Position numbers and translations under genes: made by a program. 64,000 nt of DNA from Solobacterium sp. (GTDB taxonomy: Bacteria > Bacillota_I > Bacilli_A > Erysipelotrichales > Erysipelotrichaceae), in contig JAKVKC010000005.1 in NCBI GenBank assembly GCA_022486705.1, positions 34,753 to 98,752 on the forward strand. Direction: 5' to 3'. This document shows positions 8,753-17,770 of this stretch, in pieces. Below the pieces are notes generated by a model, which was not told the origin of the DNA, did not search any database, and saw only the letters and a program-made list of their open reading frames with translations. How positions within the stretch are numbered: position 1 is the first letter of the stretch; the number at the start of each line of letters is the position of its first letter.

Positions 8753-10423
8753 ATGACACTGTCATCTATCAGCTGGGATATGATCTTGGGCGGTTTTGGC
8801 TTATTTATGTTCGGCATTACCTTCATGGGAGACGGTCTGAAAGCCGTTGCCGGCGATAAGCTTCGCGATTATATTGACCGCTATACGACCAATCCGCTTT
8901 CCGCCATGGTCATTGGTGTGATCCTCACCATTATCATGCAGTCATCTTCTGCTACAGCAGCCATTACCATCGGCTTTGTGCGTGCCGGCTTAATGTCATT
9001 GACCCAGGCATGCGGCATTGTTCTTGGTGCCAATATCGGCACCACGATCACATCATTTCTGATTTCTGTTCATATCGATAAATATGCTCTGTATATTGTC
9101 TTTCTAGGGGCTCTGCTGATCTGCTTTTCGAAAAAGCAGCGAACAAAGTATATCGGCCAGGTCATCATGGGCTTCGGTCTGATCTTCTATGGCATGTCTG
9201 CCATGGGCACCGCATTGTCTGCTTTGAAGGAGATGCCGGCCTTTACAGAATTTGCTATCAAGATGAGTGAAAATCCATGGCTTTCCATGGGAGCAGGCGT
9301 TCTGCTGACAGCCTGTCTGCAGTCTTCTGCGGCGACCATCGGCGTCATGCAGAATCTTTACCAGGCAGGTGCCGTCACCTTTGGAGCAGCCATTCCATTT
9401 ATGTTCGGTGCTGATATCGGCACAACAATGACCGGCATTCTGGCCTCGATCGGCGGATCGACTTCCGGCAAACGGACAGCCGCCTTCCATACCACGATCA
9501 ATATTCTCAGCGGCATCCTGGGCATGATCCTGCTTGTACCGTTCTGCAGTTTCATTCAATCTGTGTTCGGCAGCGTCAACCCGATGATGCAGATTGCCTT
9601 TGCCAATATCATCTTCAAGACTGTCTCTACTTTCCTGATCATACCGTTCCTGAAATACTTCGTTCTCTTTGTCCAGAAAGTCATTCCTGGCAAAGAGCCT
9701 GAAAGACTGGAAGTCAACATTGATGAATTGGATGCCAATGTTGCAAATGTCCTTCCTTCCGCCGCCTTGACAGCAGCGCAGGGAGCCTTGCTGAAAATGG
9801 TGGATGTTGTAAAGATCGCCGTGCTTGCAACCAAAGATTTCCTCAATGACCACAGCGGGGAAGAAGAGATGGAGATCATCAAGCGCAATGAAGCCATGGT
9901 CAATGATGTCGATAAGAAGATCACCAATTATCTGATCCAAGTCTCCGTTACACCGAATATGACCCAGCAGGATACCTTAGATGTACGGCTGGATCTTGAT
10001 ACATGTAAAAATCTGGAGCGCTTAGGCGATCTGGCCATCAATCTCGGAGAATTCTATATGATGGTATTCCAAGATAAAAATGGCACCTTCACCGATATTG
10101 CCATGCATGATATCAACAAGATGTATGATCAGTTCATCAACATGTTCGATCTGAGCGCAGAGATCTTCGTTACAAAGTCGCGAGCGACAAACGATGTTCT
10201 GCAGCGCATGGAAGAAAAGATGGATGAATATGAGTATACCTTCCGTGAAGATCACTTCAAGAGAATGTCGACCAACCGGTGTGCTTCCGCTGTAGCAGCG
10301 TCTGTGTACTGCGATATTCTGGGCACTTTGGAGCGTATGGGTGACCATTGCTGCAACATCGCCCGCTCTGCTCTGTCTGCTTCGCCAAGCAGCGATCTGT
10401 CTGAAAGCAAAGCGGCTGAATAA
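8753..10423 (+). CDS. Na+/phosphate cotransporter family protein with C-terminal PhoU-like domain
   Basis: This 556-residue protein has two inverted Na/Pi-cotransporter repeats, each with the diagnostic QSS motif (MQSSSATAAI near residue 63, LQSSAATIG near 187), about eight to nine membrane segments, and a soluble PhoU-like helical domain after residue ~350. It resembles the YjbB/NptA group, which moves phosphate across the membrane. The start at 8753 follows AAGGAG. It sits on the plus strand between phoH and ybeY, genes that are adjacent in many Bacillota, and shares a terminator hairpin with phoH. Confidence 0.9.
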   Translation: MTLSSISWDMILGGFGLFMFGITFMGDGLKAVAGDKLRDYIDRYTTNPLSAMVIGVILTIIMQSSSATAAITIGFVRAGLMSLTQACGIVLGANIGTTITSFLISVHIDKYALYIVFLGALLICFSKKQRTKYIGQVIMGFGLIFYGMSAMGTALSALKEMPAFTEFAIKMSENPWLSMGAGVLLTACLQSSAATIGVMQNLYQAGAVTFGAAIPFMFGADIGTTMTGILASIGGSTSGKRTAAFHTTINILSGILGMILLVPFCSFIQSVFGSVNPMMQIAFANIIFKTVSTFLIIPFLKYFVLFVQKVIPGKEPERLEVNIDELDANVANVLPSAALTAAQGALLKMVDVVKIAVLATKDFLNDHSGEEEMEIIKRNEAMVNDVDKKITNYLIQVSVTPNMTQQDTLDVRLDLDTCKNLERLGDLAINLGEFYMMVFQDKNGTFTDIAMHDINKMYDQFINMFDLSAEIFVTKSRATNDVLQRMEEKMDEYEYTFREDHFKRMSTNRCASAVAASVYCDILGTLERMGDHCCNIARSALSASPSSDLSESKAAE

Positions 10424-10428
10424 GATCT

Positions 10429-10460
10429 AAAAAAGCAAAGACATCAGTCCTTGCTTTTTT
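10429..10460. terminator. Bidirectional terminator between the Na/Pi cotransporter gene and phoH
   Basis: A 10-bp perfect stem (AAAAAAGCAA at 10429 with TTGCTTTTTT ending at 10460) and a 12-nt loop give a T-run in both directions. It overlaps the last codons of phoH. Confidence 0.8.
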
Positions 10461-11430
10461 CATTGCTTCCTTTGCCGACGCTTTCATAGCGCTCAATGAT
10501 CTTCTGCACCAATGGATGCCTTACAACATCATCACTGGTCAATTCCATGATTGCAATATCATTGATATTCTTCAGGATCCTGACTGCCTGTACCAGACCG
10601 CTTTCCTGTCTGCCATTGAGATCGACCTGCGTTACATCTCCGGTAATGATCATATGCGAATGAAAGCCCAATCTTGTTAAGAACATTTTCATCTGAGCTG
10701 CTGTCGTATTCTGTGCTTCATCCAATATGACATAGCTGTCATCCAAAGTTCTTCCGCGCATATAAGCTAACGGTGCAATCTCGATTGTTCCTCTTTCCAC
10801 CAGCTTCTCCGTTGTTTCAGCGCCAAGCATATCATGCAGAGCATCATACAGCGGTGTCAGATACGGATCGACCTTCTCTTTGAGATCGCCTGGCAGAAAA
10901 CCAAGATTCTCTCCTGCTTCGACCGCAGGTCTGGTCAGAACGATCCTTTTGACATCTCCCTTTTTCAATTCCGTAACCGCCTGGATGACCGCGAGAAATG
11001 TCTTTCCCGTTCCGGCAGGCCCGGTAGCGAAAACAATATCTTTGCTCTCCATTGCTTTCACGAACTCATACTGCCCTTTTGTCTTCGGCGCAATTGCTTT
11101 GCCAGCCAATGTTCTTCCAACAATATGCGAATGGATCTCATTGAGATCTAAATCTTCATTTCTGCCGACCAGACGGCAGGCATAGGAGACATCCTGTTCA
11201 CTGATGCTTTTCCCCTGCATGCACAGCTGACATAATTCATGGATCACTGTTTCTATTTCTGTCTTTTCTGCTTCGCTGCAGTCTTTGACAAAGAATGTCC
11301 TATCGCGATAGCTGATCTGTCTGCCAAACGATTCCGCTAAGGCATTGAGATTGCGATCGCCAGGTCCGACCAGATTTCTGACAGCATCTTCACTCAGATC
11401 TTCAATATGAATCGAATTTGTCTCGCTCAA
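10444..11430 (-). CDS. phoH: PhoH-like ATPase (PhoL/YbeZ type)
   Basis: This 328-residue protein has an N-terminal KH-like region and a P-loop ATPase domain with Walker A GPAGTGKT near residue 137 and Walker B VILDEAQN. PhoH/YbeZ proteins are RNA-associated ATPases functionally linked with YbeY. The start codon appears to be TTG at 11430, with GAGAGGA about 8 nt upstream; no in-frame ATG lies nearby. A strong terminator separates it from rpsU upstream, so it needs its own promoter or read-through. Confidence 0.9.
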   Translation of the reverse strand: MSETNSIHIEDLSEDAVRNLVGPGDRNLNALAESFGRQISYRDRTFFVKDCSEAEKTEIETVIHELCQLCMQGKSISEQDVSYACRLVGRNEDLDLNEIHSHIVGRTLAGKAIAPKTKGQYEFVKAMESKDIVFATGPAGTGKTFLAVIQAVTELKKGDVKRIVLTRPAVEAGENLGFLPGDLKEKVDPYLTPLYDALHDMLGAETTEKLVERGTIEIAPLAYMRGRTLDDSYVILDEAQNTTAAQMKMFLTRLGFHSHMIITGDVTQVDLNGRQESGLVQAVRILKNINDIAIMELTSDDVVRHPLVQKIIERYESVGKGSNEKSKD

Positions 11431-11473
11431 TTGTCAATCCTCTCTTTCATACTTATTGTAAAACAGGCAGCAC

Positions 11474-11499
11474 AAAAAAAGAAGCGTTTCAGCGCTTCT
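11474..11499 (-). terminator. Rho-independent terminator after rpsU
   Basis: On the minus strand a 7-bp perfect stem (AGAAGCG with CGCTTCT), a 6-nt loop and a run of seven T follow directly; the stem begins at the rpsU stop codon. Confidence 0.85.
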
Positions 11500-11681
11500 T
11501 ACTTGCCTCTTCTGCGAGCCTTGCGAGCAGCTTCAGACTTCAGCTTTCTCTTCAGACCTGGCTTGACATAGAACTCTCTTTTACGAGCTTCAGCGAGGGT
11601 TCCGTTGCGGGACACTTGGCGCTTAAATCTGCGCAGTGCATCATCAAGGTTTTCATTTTCCTTTAATACAACTCTGGACAT
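11499..11681 (-). CDS. rpsU: 30S ribosomal protein S21
   Basis: S21 is a small basic 30S subunit protein near the anti-Shine-Dalgarno region. The 60-residue product has the family sequence [20 protein letters not shown] and ends in a run of Arg/Lys. ATG at 11681, 8 nt after GGAGG, is preferred to an in-frame GTG at 11690 that would overlap the ribosome-binding site. It has a strong promoter and its own terminator. Confidence 0.95.
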   Translation of the reverse strand: MSRVVLKENENLDDALRRFKRQVSRNGTLAEARKREFYVKPGLKRKLKSEAARKARRRGK

Positions 11682-11717
11682 TCGGGACACCTCCCTTCTT
11701 ATTTTCAGTGCTTTAAT

Positions 11718-11746
11718 ATCATACCAAACAGTTGTTTGAAATGCAA
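11718..11746 (-). promoter_or_regulatory. Promoter of rpsU
   Basis: On the minus strand, TTGCAT (11746-11741), a 17-nt spacer and TATGAT (11723-11718) are preceded by a TGG extended -10. The spacer carries a CAAAC/GTTTG inverted repeat. Confidence 0.6.
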
Positions 11747-11758
11747 TGAATTTCGTTC

Positions 11759-12400
11759 TTATTTTACCAGTTCAACACCATGGCTGGTGCCGATTCTTTC
11801 TGCACCTGCTTCAATCATCTCTTTCAGTTCTTCCGGTGTACGGACACCGCCGGCTGCTTTCACCTTTACATTGGATCCTTCTACAGCCTTCTTCATCAAA
11901 GCAACATCTTTCGGCGTTGCACCAGCTGTTGAGAAACCTGTCGATGTCTTGACAAAATCAGCACCGCCGGCAACGACATCCTTGCACGCTCTGATCTTCT
12001 CTTCATCGCTCAGCAGACATGTCTCAATGATGACTTTTAAGCAATGATCTCCGGCTGCTTCTTTCAATGCCTTGATCTCTTTGGTCACATACGCATCATC
12101 ACCATCTTTTAATGCACCGATATTGATGACCATATCAACTTCTTCGGCACCGTTGCTCAATGCATCCTTGACTTCAAATACTTTCACTGCTGTTGTGTTG
12201 GCACCGAGCGGGAAACCGATGACACAGGCAGGTTTCACATCTGTTCCCTTGAGCTGCGGTGCTACGAAAGGGATCCAGCATGGATTTACCATAACGGTCG
12301 CAAAATCATTTTCTTTTGCTTCATCAACGATCTTCTGGACTTCTGCTTTTGTTGCCTGAGGCTGCAATAATGTGTGATCAATATACTTATTGTATTTCAT
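11759..12400 (-). CDS. deoC: Deoxyribose-phosphate aldolase
   Basis: DeoC cleaves 2-deoxyribose 5-phosphate to glyceraldehyde 3-phosphate and acetaldehyde in deoxynucleoside catabolism. The 213-residue TIM barrel starts [12 protein letters not shown], carries the Schiff-base lysine in DFVKTSTGF, and ends with AAGGVRT and GASRIGTS-like phosphate-binding turns (GAERIGTS). It lies 11 nt after murE, an uncommon partner, so the two may be co-transcribed. Confidence 0.95.
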   Translation of the reverse strand: MKYNKYIDHTLLQPQATKAEVQKIVDEAKENDFATVMVNPCWIPFVAPQLKGTDVKPACVIGFPLGANTTAVKVFEVKDALSNGAEEVDMVINIGALKDGDDAYVTKEIKALKEAAGDHCLKVIIETCLLSDEEKIRACKDVVAGGADFVKTSTGFSTAGATPKDVALMKKAVEGSNVKVKAAGGVRTPEELKEMIEAGAERIGTSHGVELVK

Positions 12401-12411
12401 TGTAATTCCTC

Positions 12412-13860
12412 CTATTTTCCAAAATAATATTTATGCACTGCATCGGCCGCAACGATGTTATCGCCTTCATAAGGCTCTCTTCCAAATTCACGGTAAATAA
12501 ATTTTTCATCGCCTTTGCCAAGGATGATGATCGTGTCATTCGGATCAGCCATCTCAACTGCTTCACGGATCGCATCATAGCGATCAACAATAATAACATA
12601 GTTTGTCGACTTGATGCCGGAAGCTATCTCCTGCGCAATTGTTTTTGGATTCTCATTGCGCGGATCATCCTCAGTCAGAATGATCATATCACAATACCGA
12701 TCCAGGATCTGTCCGAAGATCGGCCGCTTGATCGTATCTCTTTTGCCGGCACTGCCGGTAATGGCAATGATGCGCTTGCCCTTTGGCGTTATCGCAGCTG
12801 CATACTGGCATACCTTCTCGATGCCATCCGGTGTATGAGCAAAATCAACAATGATATTGAATGGCTGGCCCTCATTGATCTTCTGCATCCGGCCTTCGAC
12901 CTGCTTGATATCTTTCAGATATGGCAGCATCTGCGTCATCGAGATGCCTTGGCAGTTCATGGCCGCAATAGCAGCCAATAGATTATAGATATTGAAGCGT
13001 GCAACGAGATTTGTTTCAATCAGATACTCCATGCCGGCAACCTTCAGATTGAATTTCGTCCGATCTTTCAGCAGCTGAATATTGGTAGCCTGATAATCGG
13101 CATCATGATCAATACCATAAGTAAGAATGTGGCATTGACAGTCTTCCACGATTTTCAATCCGTATGGATCATCTACATTTGTAATGGCAATCGCTTCCGG
13201 CTTCAGATGATCGAACATCTTTTTCTTAGCCTCAAAGTAATTCTTCATCGTGCCATGGTAATCCAAGTGATCATGCGTCAGATTGGTAAACATTGCGACA
13301 TCAAAATCGATCGCATCTACTCTTCCCTGTTCAATGCCGATAGAAGAAGCTTCCAAAGCGCAGCACTTCATGCCGGCATCCACCATATCGCTCAGAATGC
13401 CATGCAGATCATCAATATCCGGTGTTGTTAAGAGCGGCGGCAGTTTGACACTGCCATATTCAATCGATATCGTACCGACATAGCCTGTCGGCTTGAACTC
13501 ATTCATGACATCGCGGATGATGCAGGCAATCGATGATTTGCCATTGGTGCCGGTAACTCCGAACATCAGCAGCTTCCTGCTTGGATGACCATAGAAAGCA
13601 TCCGCAACTTTATTGTAAACTTCCAGGACATCCCTGACTTTAATATATGTAATATTCGAATGCATTTCTTCGATCGGCTCACTGTGCACAATGACTTTTG
13701 CGCCATTGCTGATAGCCTGCTCGACAAATTTATGCCCATCGAACATCATTCCTTTGACACAGAAGAAGATAGCATCCGGCCTCTTCTTGCGGCTGTCGGA
13801 CATCAAGCTCTTTATTTCAATATCCGGTACATTTTCAAATAGATCAGATAGCTTCATCAT
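12412..13860 (-). CDS. murE: UDP-N-acetylmuramoyl-tripeptide synthetase MurE
   Basis: This Mur ligase adds the third amino acid to UDP-MurNAc-L-Ala-D-Glu. The 482-residue protein has the three Mur domains, ATP loop GVTGTNGKSS near residue 107, and central block HTPDGIEK. The substrate-selecting motif reads DDPR, not the DNPR of meso-diaminopimelate enzymes, which suggests L-lysine or another amino acid at position three; that is inference. Its start overlaps the end of mtaB by 17 nt, and two ATG codons (13860, 13857) are possible. Confidence 0.92.
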   Translation of the reverse strand: MMKLSDLFENVPDIEIKSLMSDSRKKRPDAIFFCVKGMMFDGHKFVEQAISNGAKVIVHSEPIEEMHSNITYIKVRDVLEVYNKVADAFYGHPSRKLLMFGVTGTNGKSSIACIIRDVMNEFKPTGYVGTISIEYGSVKLPPLLTTPDIDDLHGILSDMVDAGMKCCALEASSIGIEQGRVDAIDFDVAMFTNLTHDHLDYHGTMKNYFEAKKKMFDHLKPEAIAITNVDDPYGLKIVEDCQCHILTYGIDHDADYQATNIQLLKDRTKFNLKVAGMEYLIETNLVARFNIYNLLAAIAAMNCQGISMTQMLPYLKDIKQVEGRMQKINEGQPFNIIVDFAHTPDGIEKVCQYAAAITPKGKRIIAITGSAGKRDTIKRPIFGQILDRYCDMIILTEDDPRNENPKTIAQEIASGIKSTNYVIIVDRYDAIREAVEMADPNDTIIILGKGDEKFIYREFGREPYEGDNIVAADAVHKYYFGK

Positions 13861-15142
13861 TCTTTACACTTTCTGTTTTGCCGATCATCTGCCGGCTTCG
13901 ATATTCTTTCATGCGTACCCGAACAAGAGAACCTCGAGGATACTTCTGATCCGGTATCACAACATGGATATAATCCGATGTATGTCCTGGCGTATCATTT
14001 CCGTGCGGCCTTTCGGTGATCACTTCACCGATACTGCCGACCTGTGCCTGCTGGTATGCATCTTCCAGCTTCATTGAAAGACGGCGGCACTTCTCTGCTC
14101 TTTCTTTTTTGATCTTCGGATCGATCTGATCTGCCATTGCAGCAGCTTTGGTGCCTTCGCGCAGCGAATAAGGGAAAACATGCAGGAATGCGAACTGACA
14201 TTTTTCCAGAAAAGCATATGTCTTCTCGAACATTTCTTCGCTCTCGCCAGGAAAACCGACAATGACATCGCACGAGATCGCAATATGCGGTATCTCATGG
14301 CGGATCTGTTCTATTTTAGCATAATATGCAGCCGTATCATAAGGACGTCCCATCTTTCGCAGGATTTCATCACAGCCGGACTGCAGCGGTATATGCAGAT
14401 GATGTGCAACTCTGGGTTCTTCTTTGATCAGCTGGATCAGTTCATCGCTCACTTCCGTCATTTCAATCGAAGAAATACGCAGCCGTTTCAATGACGGTAC
14501 TTCCTGCAGGATCCGTTTCATCAATTGTGCCAAAGATACATTGTATTCTTTTCCATACCTGCCGGTATGGATCCCTGTCAGAACGATCTCCGAGTCATTC
14601 TGAGCCACTCTGGCGGCGTCTGCGACTGCTGTCTTAGGATCAAGCGAACGTTCTCTGCCGCGCACATACGGAATGATACAGTACGTACAGAATTGATTGC
14701 AGCCATCCTGGATCTTCAGTACCCCACGGCTGTGATCTTCAAAATGATCCAGCGGCATCGGCTCAAAAGGTATTTGTTTCAGATCTTCAATAAGCCGTAT
14801 TTTCTTGCCCGTCTGCCGGAACTGTTCCAGCAGTTCAGGAAGTTCATTCTTATGACTGCTGCCGACAATAATATCAGCATCATCCAGCAGACCATCCTGC
14901 ATCTGCGCATAGCATCCAACGACCGCCGTAACTGCCTTTGGATTTGCATGTCTAGCTTTATGCAGCATCTGGCGGCTCTTTGCCGATGCTGTATTTGTTA
15001 CCGCACACGTAAAGATCAGCACCGCATCGCTGTCCTCTTCCTTTGTGCTCCTTGTCCAGCCTTTGGCTGTCAATGCTTCCGAGATGCTTTCTGCTTCACA
15101 TGCATTCACTTTGCATCCTAAGTTGCAGATGGCAAATTTCAT
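13844..15142 (-). CDS. mtaB: tRNA (t6A37) methylthiotransferase MtaB
   Basis: MtaB is a radical-SAM enzyme that converts t6A to ms2t6A at position 37 of ANN-decoding tRNAs. The N-terminal cluster-binding domain begins NLGCKVNACEAE and holds further Cys residues (FTCAVTN, VGCYAQ). The radical-SAM Cx3Cx2C motif is CNQFCTYC, and a C-terminal TRAM domain ends the 432 residues. It overlaps murE downstream and rsmE upstream by 4 nt. Confidence 0.93.
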   Translation of the reverse strand: MKFAICNLGCKVNACEAESISEALTAKGWTRSTKEEDSDAVLIFTCAVTNTASAKSRQMLHKARHANPKAVTAVVGCYAQMQDGLLDDADIIVGSSHKNELPELLEQFRQTGKKIRLIEDLKQIPFEPMPLDHFEDHSRGVLKIQDGCNQFCTYCIIPYVRGRERSLDPKTAVADAARVAQNDSEIVLTGIHTGRYGKEYNVSLAQLMKRILQEVPSLKRLRISSIEMTEVSDELIQLIKEEPRVAHHLHIPLQSGCDEILRKMGRPYDTAAYYAKIEQIRHEIPHIAISCDVIVGFPGESEEMFEKTYAFLEKCQFAFLHVFPYSLREGTKAAAMADQIDPKIKKERAEKCRRLSMKLEDAYQQAQVGSIGEVITERPHGNDTPGHTSDYIHVVIPDQKYPRGSLVRVRMKEYRSRQMIGKTESVKNDEAI

Positions 15143-15861
15143 TTCTTTATCCTTTCCGCGATCTCAGCGCATACCGAAGCAGCATATATTGATGCTGTCT
15201 CAGCCCTTAAGATCCGTGAACCAAGCGTCACTGCTTCATAGCCCATGGCCTGCATCATCTTCACTTCTTCTTCGCTGAAGCCGCCTTCCGGTCCGATCAC
15301 GATCGTGACCGAATGCGTTCCGTCCACGATCTCACTGAGATACCGACTCGTGCCATAGGCATTTTCATAAGCCGCCGCATTGATCTCACTGCGGTATGAC
15401 GTCAGATCATTTATAGATGCAATCCCCTCAATGCGCGGAATGCGATTGCGCTTGCATTGCTGTGAAGCTTCCTGAACAATATCCTGCCAGCGTTCCAACA
15501 GCTTCTGGGTCTTTTCTTTTTTTTCATGTACGACACATCTGGCAGATTCAAATGGCACGATGCGATCCACGCCAAGTTCCGCTGCCTTCTGCAGAACAAG
15601 TTCAAATTTTTCCCGGCGGATCAAGGCCGATGCCAAAGTGATCTCAATGCCGAGCTCATTATCTCTTGGATCTTTTTCTTCGACATGAACAATATACTGA
15701 CCGTCTCTCTGCATACATTCGCCAAAAAAGCCTTCGCTTTGGCATACGATCCTCACTCTTTCATGGTCCAGGCGAACGACCTGAGCATGATGTCCGTGTG
15801 CTTCGTTCAATACGTAGTCTTCGCCAATCTGAATTGGTCCTTCACAGAAAAATTGCTGCAT
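15139..15861 (-). CDS. rsmE: 16S rRNA m3U1498 methyltransferase RsmE
   Basis: RsmE methylates N3 of U1498 in 16S rRNA. The protein has an N-terminal PUA-like domain and a SPOUT C-terminal knot with IGPEGGFSEEEV and LGSRILRAETA, the SAM-binding signature. I chose ATG at 15861 (240 residues, family-like MQQFF start) although no clear ribosome-binding site precedes it; an upstream in-frame ATG at 15897 with an abutting AAGGAGG is the alternative. The stop overlaps mtaB by 4 nt. Confidence 0.9.
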   Translation of the reverse strand: MQQFFCEGPIQIGEDYVLNEAHGHHAQVVRLDHERVRIVCQSEGFFGECMQRDGQYIVHVEEKDPRDNELGIEITLASALIRREKFELVLQKAAELGVDRIVPFESARCVVHEKKEKTQKLLERWQDIVQEASQQCKRNRIPRIEGIASINDLTSYRSEINAAAYENAYGTSRYLSEIVDGTHSVTIVIGPEGGFSEEEVKMMQAMGYEAVTLGSRILRAETASIYAASVCAEIAERIKK

Positions 15862-15880
15862 ACAAATGAAAGGAAAACGA

Positions 15881-17146
15881 TCATTCGTCTTCCTCATCCT
15901 CCTTCACGTTTTCAATCTCGATCTTCACTTCCAGCACCTTCCTTTGATCCGCTTTGGTAATGGAAACATGAAGATTCTTATAAGTGAATTTTTCACCGAC
16001 ATGCGGAATATGGCCAAGTTCATGGATGGCCCATCCCGATACCGTAATGAAATCAAATTCTTCATCTTCTTCTTCAACATGGAAGCGATCGATCAGATCA
16101 TCGATCTCCGCATCTCCTTTGACAAGCCAAGTCGCATCATCGATCTTTGTATAGAATTCCTCGACCGTATCATGTTCATCCCAGATCTCTCCGACAAGTT
16201 CTTCAATGATATCTTCCAAGGTAATGATCCCTTCTGTACCGCCGTATTCATCGAGCACGACCGCCAGATGCAGTTTAGCGCCCTGCAGCTGTTTCAGCAG
16301 CGTACTGATCCTTGTATTCGGCGATGTATAGATCACCGGCTTGATGATCCGCCGGATCGGTCCCTTGCTGTGATACATCAGTTCATAAAAATCTTTCTCA
16401 TGAACAACACCGACAATATTATCAATACTGTTCTCATAGACCGGGAGTCGGGAAAAGCCATTCGTACGGAAGGCTTCTTCAATCTGATCTGCCGGTGCAG
16501 CAATGTCGATGGCTACAATATCTACCCGCGGTGTCAGTACATCCTTCACATCCAATTCATTGAAACCGATCGCATTAGAGATCAGATCAGATTCATGCTG
16601 TTCCAGATCGCCATCACGTTCAGCTTCTTCCACCATCGTAGTCAGCTCATCGGAAATATCAGAATCATCCTCTTTGACTTTAATGATCTTTGATACAAGC
16701 CATGTCCAGCCTTTCATGAACATGCTGAGCGGCCACAAGATCACTTCAAAGAAACGAACAAAATCGACCATTCCGCAGGCCATGCGTTCCGGCATCTGCT
16801 TAGCCAATGACTTTGGTGCTGTTTCACCGAACATGATCGTTGCAATCGTGATCACAATTGTCGAGACCGTTGGCCCGTTGCCAGAAAAATAAAGGGTGAA
16901 CAGCAGAGTTCCTACTGTTGCAGCAGCGATATTCACAATATTGTTGCCGATCAGGACCGTCGTCAAAAAACGGTCAAAATCATCCAGTACCTTTAAAACT
17001 GCTCCCGCTTTTTCATTGCCGTCATTCTGCATATTTCTCAGACGAATCTTCGAAGCAGAACTGTATGCCGTCTCTACCGATGAAAAAAGTCCCGAAAAGA
17101 AAACAAGAATAATAATTGTAATAATATATTTGCTCGCTATGCTCAT
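15881..17146 (-). CDS. CNNM/CBS-domain transporter (HlyC/CorC family)
   Basis: This 421-residue membrane protein has an N-terminal DUF21/CNNM domain of about four membrane segments (VFFSGLFSSVETAYSSASKIRL start, MFGETAPKSLAKQ signature), a CBS pair (VKDVLTPRVDIVAI; IRRIIKPVIYTSPN, then DEYGGTEGIITLEDIIEELVG), and a C-terminal CorC_HlyC domain. Relatives export magnesium or other divalent cations. A good leftward promoter lies at 17245-17274 and a possible 27-codon upstream frame overlaps the start. Confidence 0.9.
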   Translation of the reverse strand: MSIASKYIITIIILVFFSGLFSSVETAYSSASKIRLRNMQNDGNEKAGAVLKVLDDFDRFLTTVLIGNNIVNIAAATVGTLLFTLYFSGNGPTVSTIVITIATIMFGETAPKSLAKQMPERMACGMVDFVRFFEVILWPLSMFMKGWTWLVSKIIKVKEDDSDISDELTTMVEEAERDGDLEQHESDLISNAIGFNELDVKDVLTPRVDIVAIDIAAPADQIEEAFRTNGFSRLPVYENSIDNIVGVVHEKDFYELMYHSKGPIRRIIKPVIYTSPNTRISTLLKQLQGAKLHLAVVLDEYGGTEGIITLEDIIEELVGEIWDEHDTVEEFYTKIDDATWLVKGDAEIDDLIDRFHVEEEDEEFDFITVSGWAIHELGHIPHVGEKFTYKNLHVSITKADQRKVLEVKIEIENVKEDEEDE

Positions 17147-17226
17147 CGGCTGTTTACCTCATCATTTCTAAAGTATACATTGCCGATTGCCAGCGGTATC
17201 GCAGAATCCTCCAAACTGAAACACAT
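17143..17226 (-). CDS. Possible 27-codon upstream open reading frame
   Basis: A short frame starts at ATG 17226 and ends in a TGA that overlaps the CNNM start codon (ATGA). It lies wholly inside the predicted leader. Its ribosome-binding site (AGGAAAGG) abuts the ATG, which is too close to be ideal. It could couple translation to the transporter, or be chance. Confidence 0.25.
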   Translation of the reverse strand: MCFSLEDSAIPLAIGNVYFRNDEVNSR

Positions 17227-17244
17227 CCTTTCCTGATGCGAAAT

Positions 17245-17274
17245 ATTATATCATTATCTGATTTCTGTATGCAA
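17245..17274 (-). promoter_or_regulatory. Promoter of the CNNM transporter gene
   Basis: On the minus strand, TTGCAT (17274-17269), an 18-nt spacer and a perfect TATAAT (17250-17245). The leader to the start codon is about 90 nt. Confidence 0.55.
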
Positions 17275-17302
17275 ATATTGCAGGACCTGCAGCACCCAGA
17301 TC

Positions 17303-17716
17303 TTACTCCGCTTTCTGATTCCGATAGGAATCGATCAGGCGGCATGCGATACGTACACATTCTTCACATTCGCAAAGTACTTTGCCCGTTTCAATTCCCT
17401 TGATATCACGGCAGCGCAGAGCTCCTGTTTCCGCAAAAAACTTCTGCGTCAGATCTCTCATAATCGGATATGTCTTTCCTTTTGAATTAGGCTGTTCTAA
17501 GCAGCCTGTACTTGTCGTTAATGACAGGACCATGGCAGCGGCATTCAAAGCACCGCATGTACCAAGCGTGCATCCCAATCCTGAGCCCATTCCTTCTGAC
17601 AGACGAAAGGCCGTCTTCTCATCAATGCCAAACTGTTCGCAGTATGTACAGACTACTGCCTGGGCACAGTTGTATCCATGATTTCTCTTCTCAGCTGCTG
17701 TATCTTCATTCTTCAT
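17303..17716 (-). CDS. C_GCAxxG_C_C family redox-type protein
   Basis: This 137-residue cytosolic protein carries the family pattern of spaced cysteines: NCAQAVV near residue 16, GLGCTLGTCGALNAA in the middle, then GCLEQ, RCRD, and CECEECVRIAC at the C-terminus. The Cys pattern suggests metal or cluster binding or redox activity; the function of the family is not established. GGAGGAG precedes the ATG, but the ftsZ terminator lies only ~18 nt upstream, so expression may depend on read-through. Confidence 0.85.
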   Translation of the reverse strand: MKNEDTAAEKRNHGYNCAQAVVCTYCEQFGIDEKTAFRLSEGMGSGLGCTLGTCGALNAAAMVLSLTTSTGCLEQPNSKGKTYPIMRDLTQKFFAETGALRCRDIKGIETGKVLCECEECVRIACRLIDSYRNQKAE

Positions 17717-17733
17717 CGTATTCTCCTCCGTAT

Positions 17734-17757
17734 AAAAAAGGCTATCCGAGGACAGCC
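17734..17757 (-). terminator. Rho-independent terminator after ftsZ
   Basis: On the minus strand a 7-bp stem (GGCTGTC with GATAGCC, one G-T pair) and a 4-nt loop are followed by six T residues. It ends directly before the ribosome-binding site of the next leftward gene. Confidence 0.75.
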
Positions 17758-17770
17758 AATTTGTTTATAA

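Noticed and set aside
9104..9940. 278-codon leftward frame opposite the Na/Pi cotransporter
   Set aside because: Shadow of the transporter gene, which has strong family motifs and a good start.
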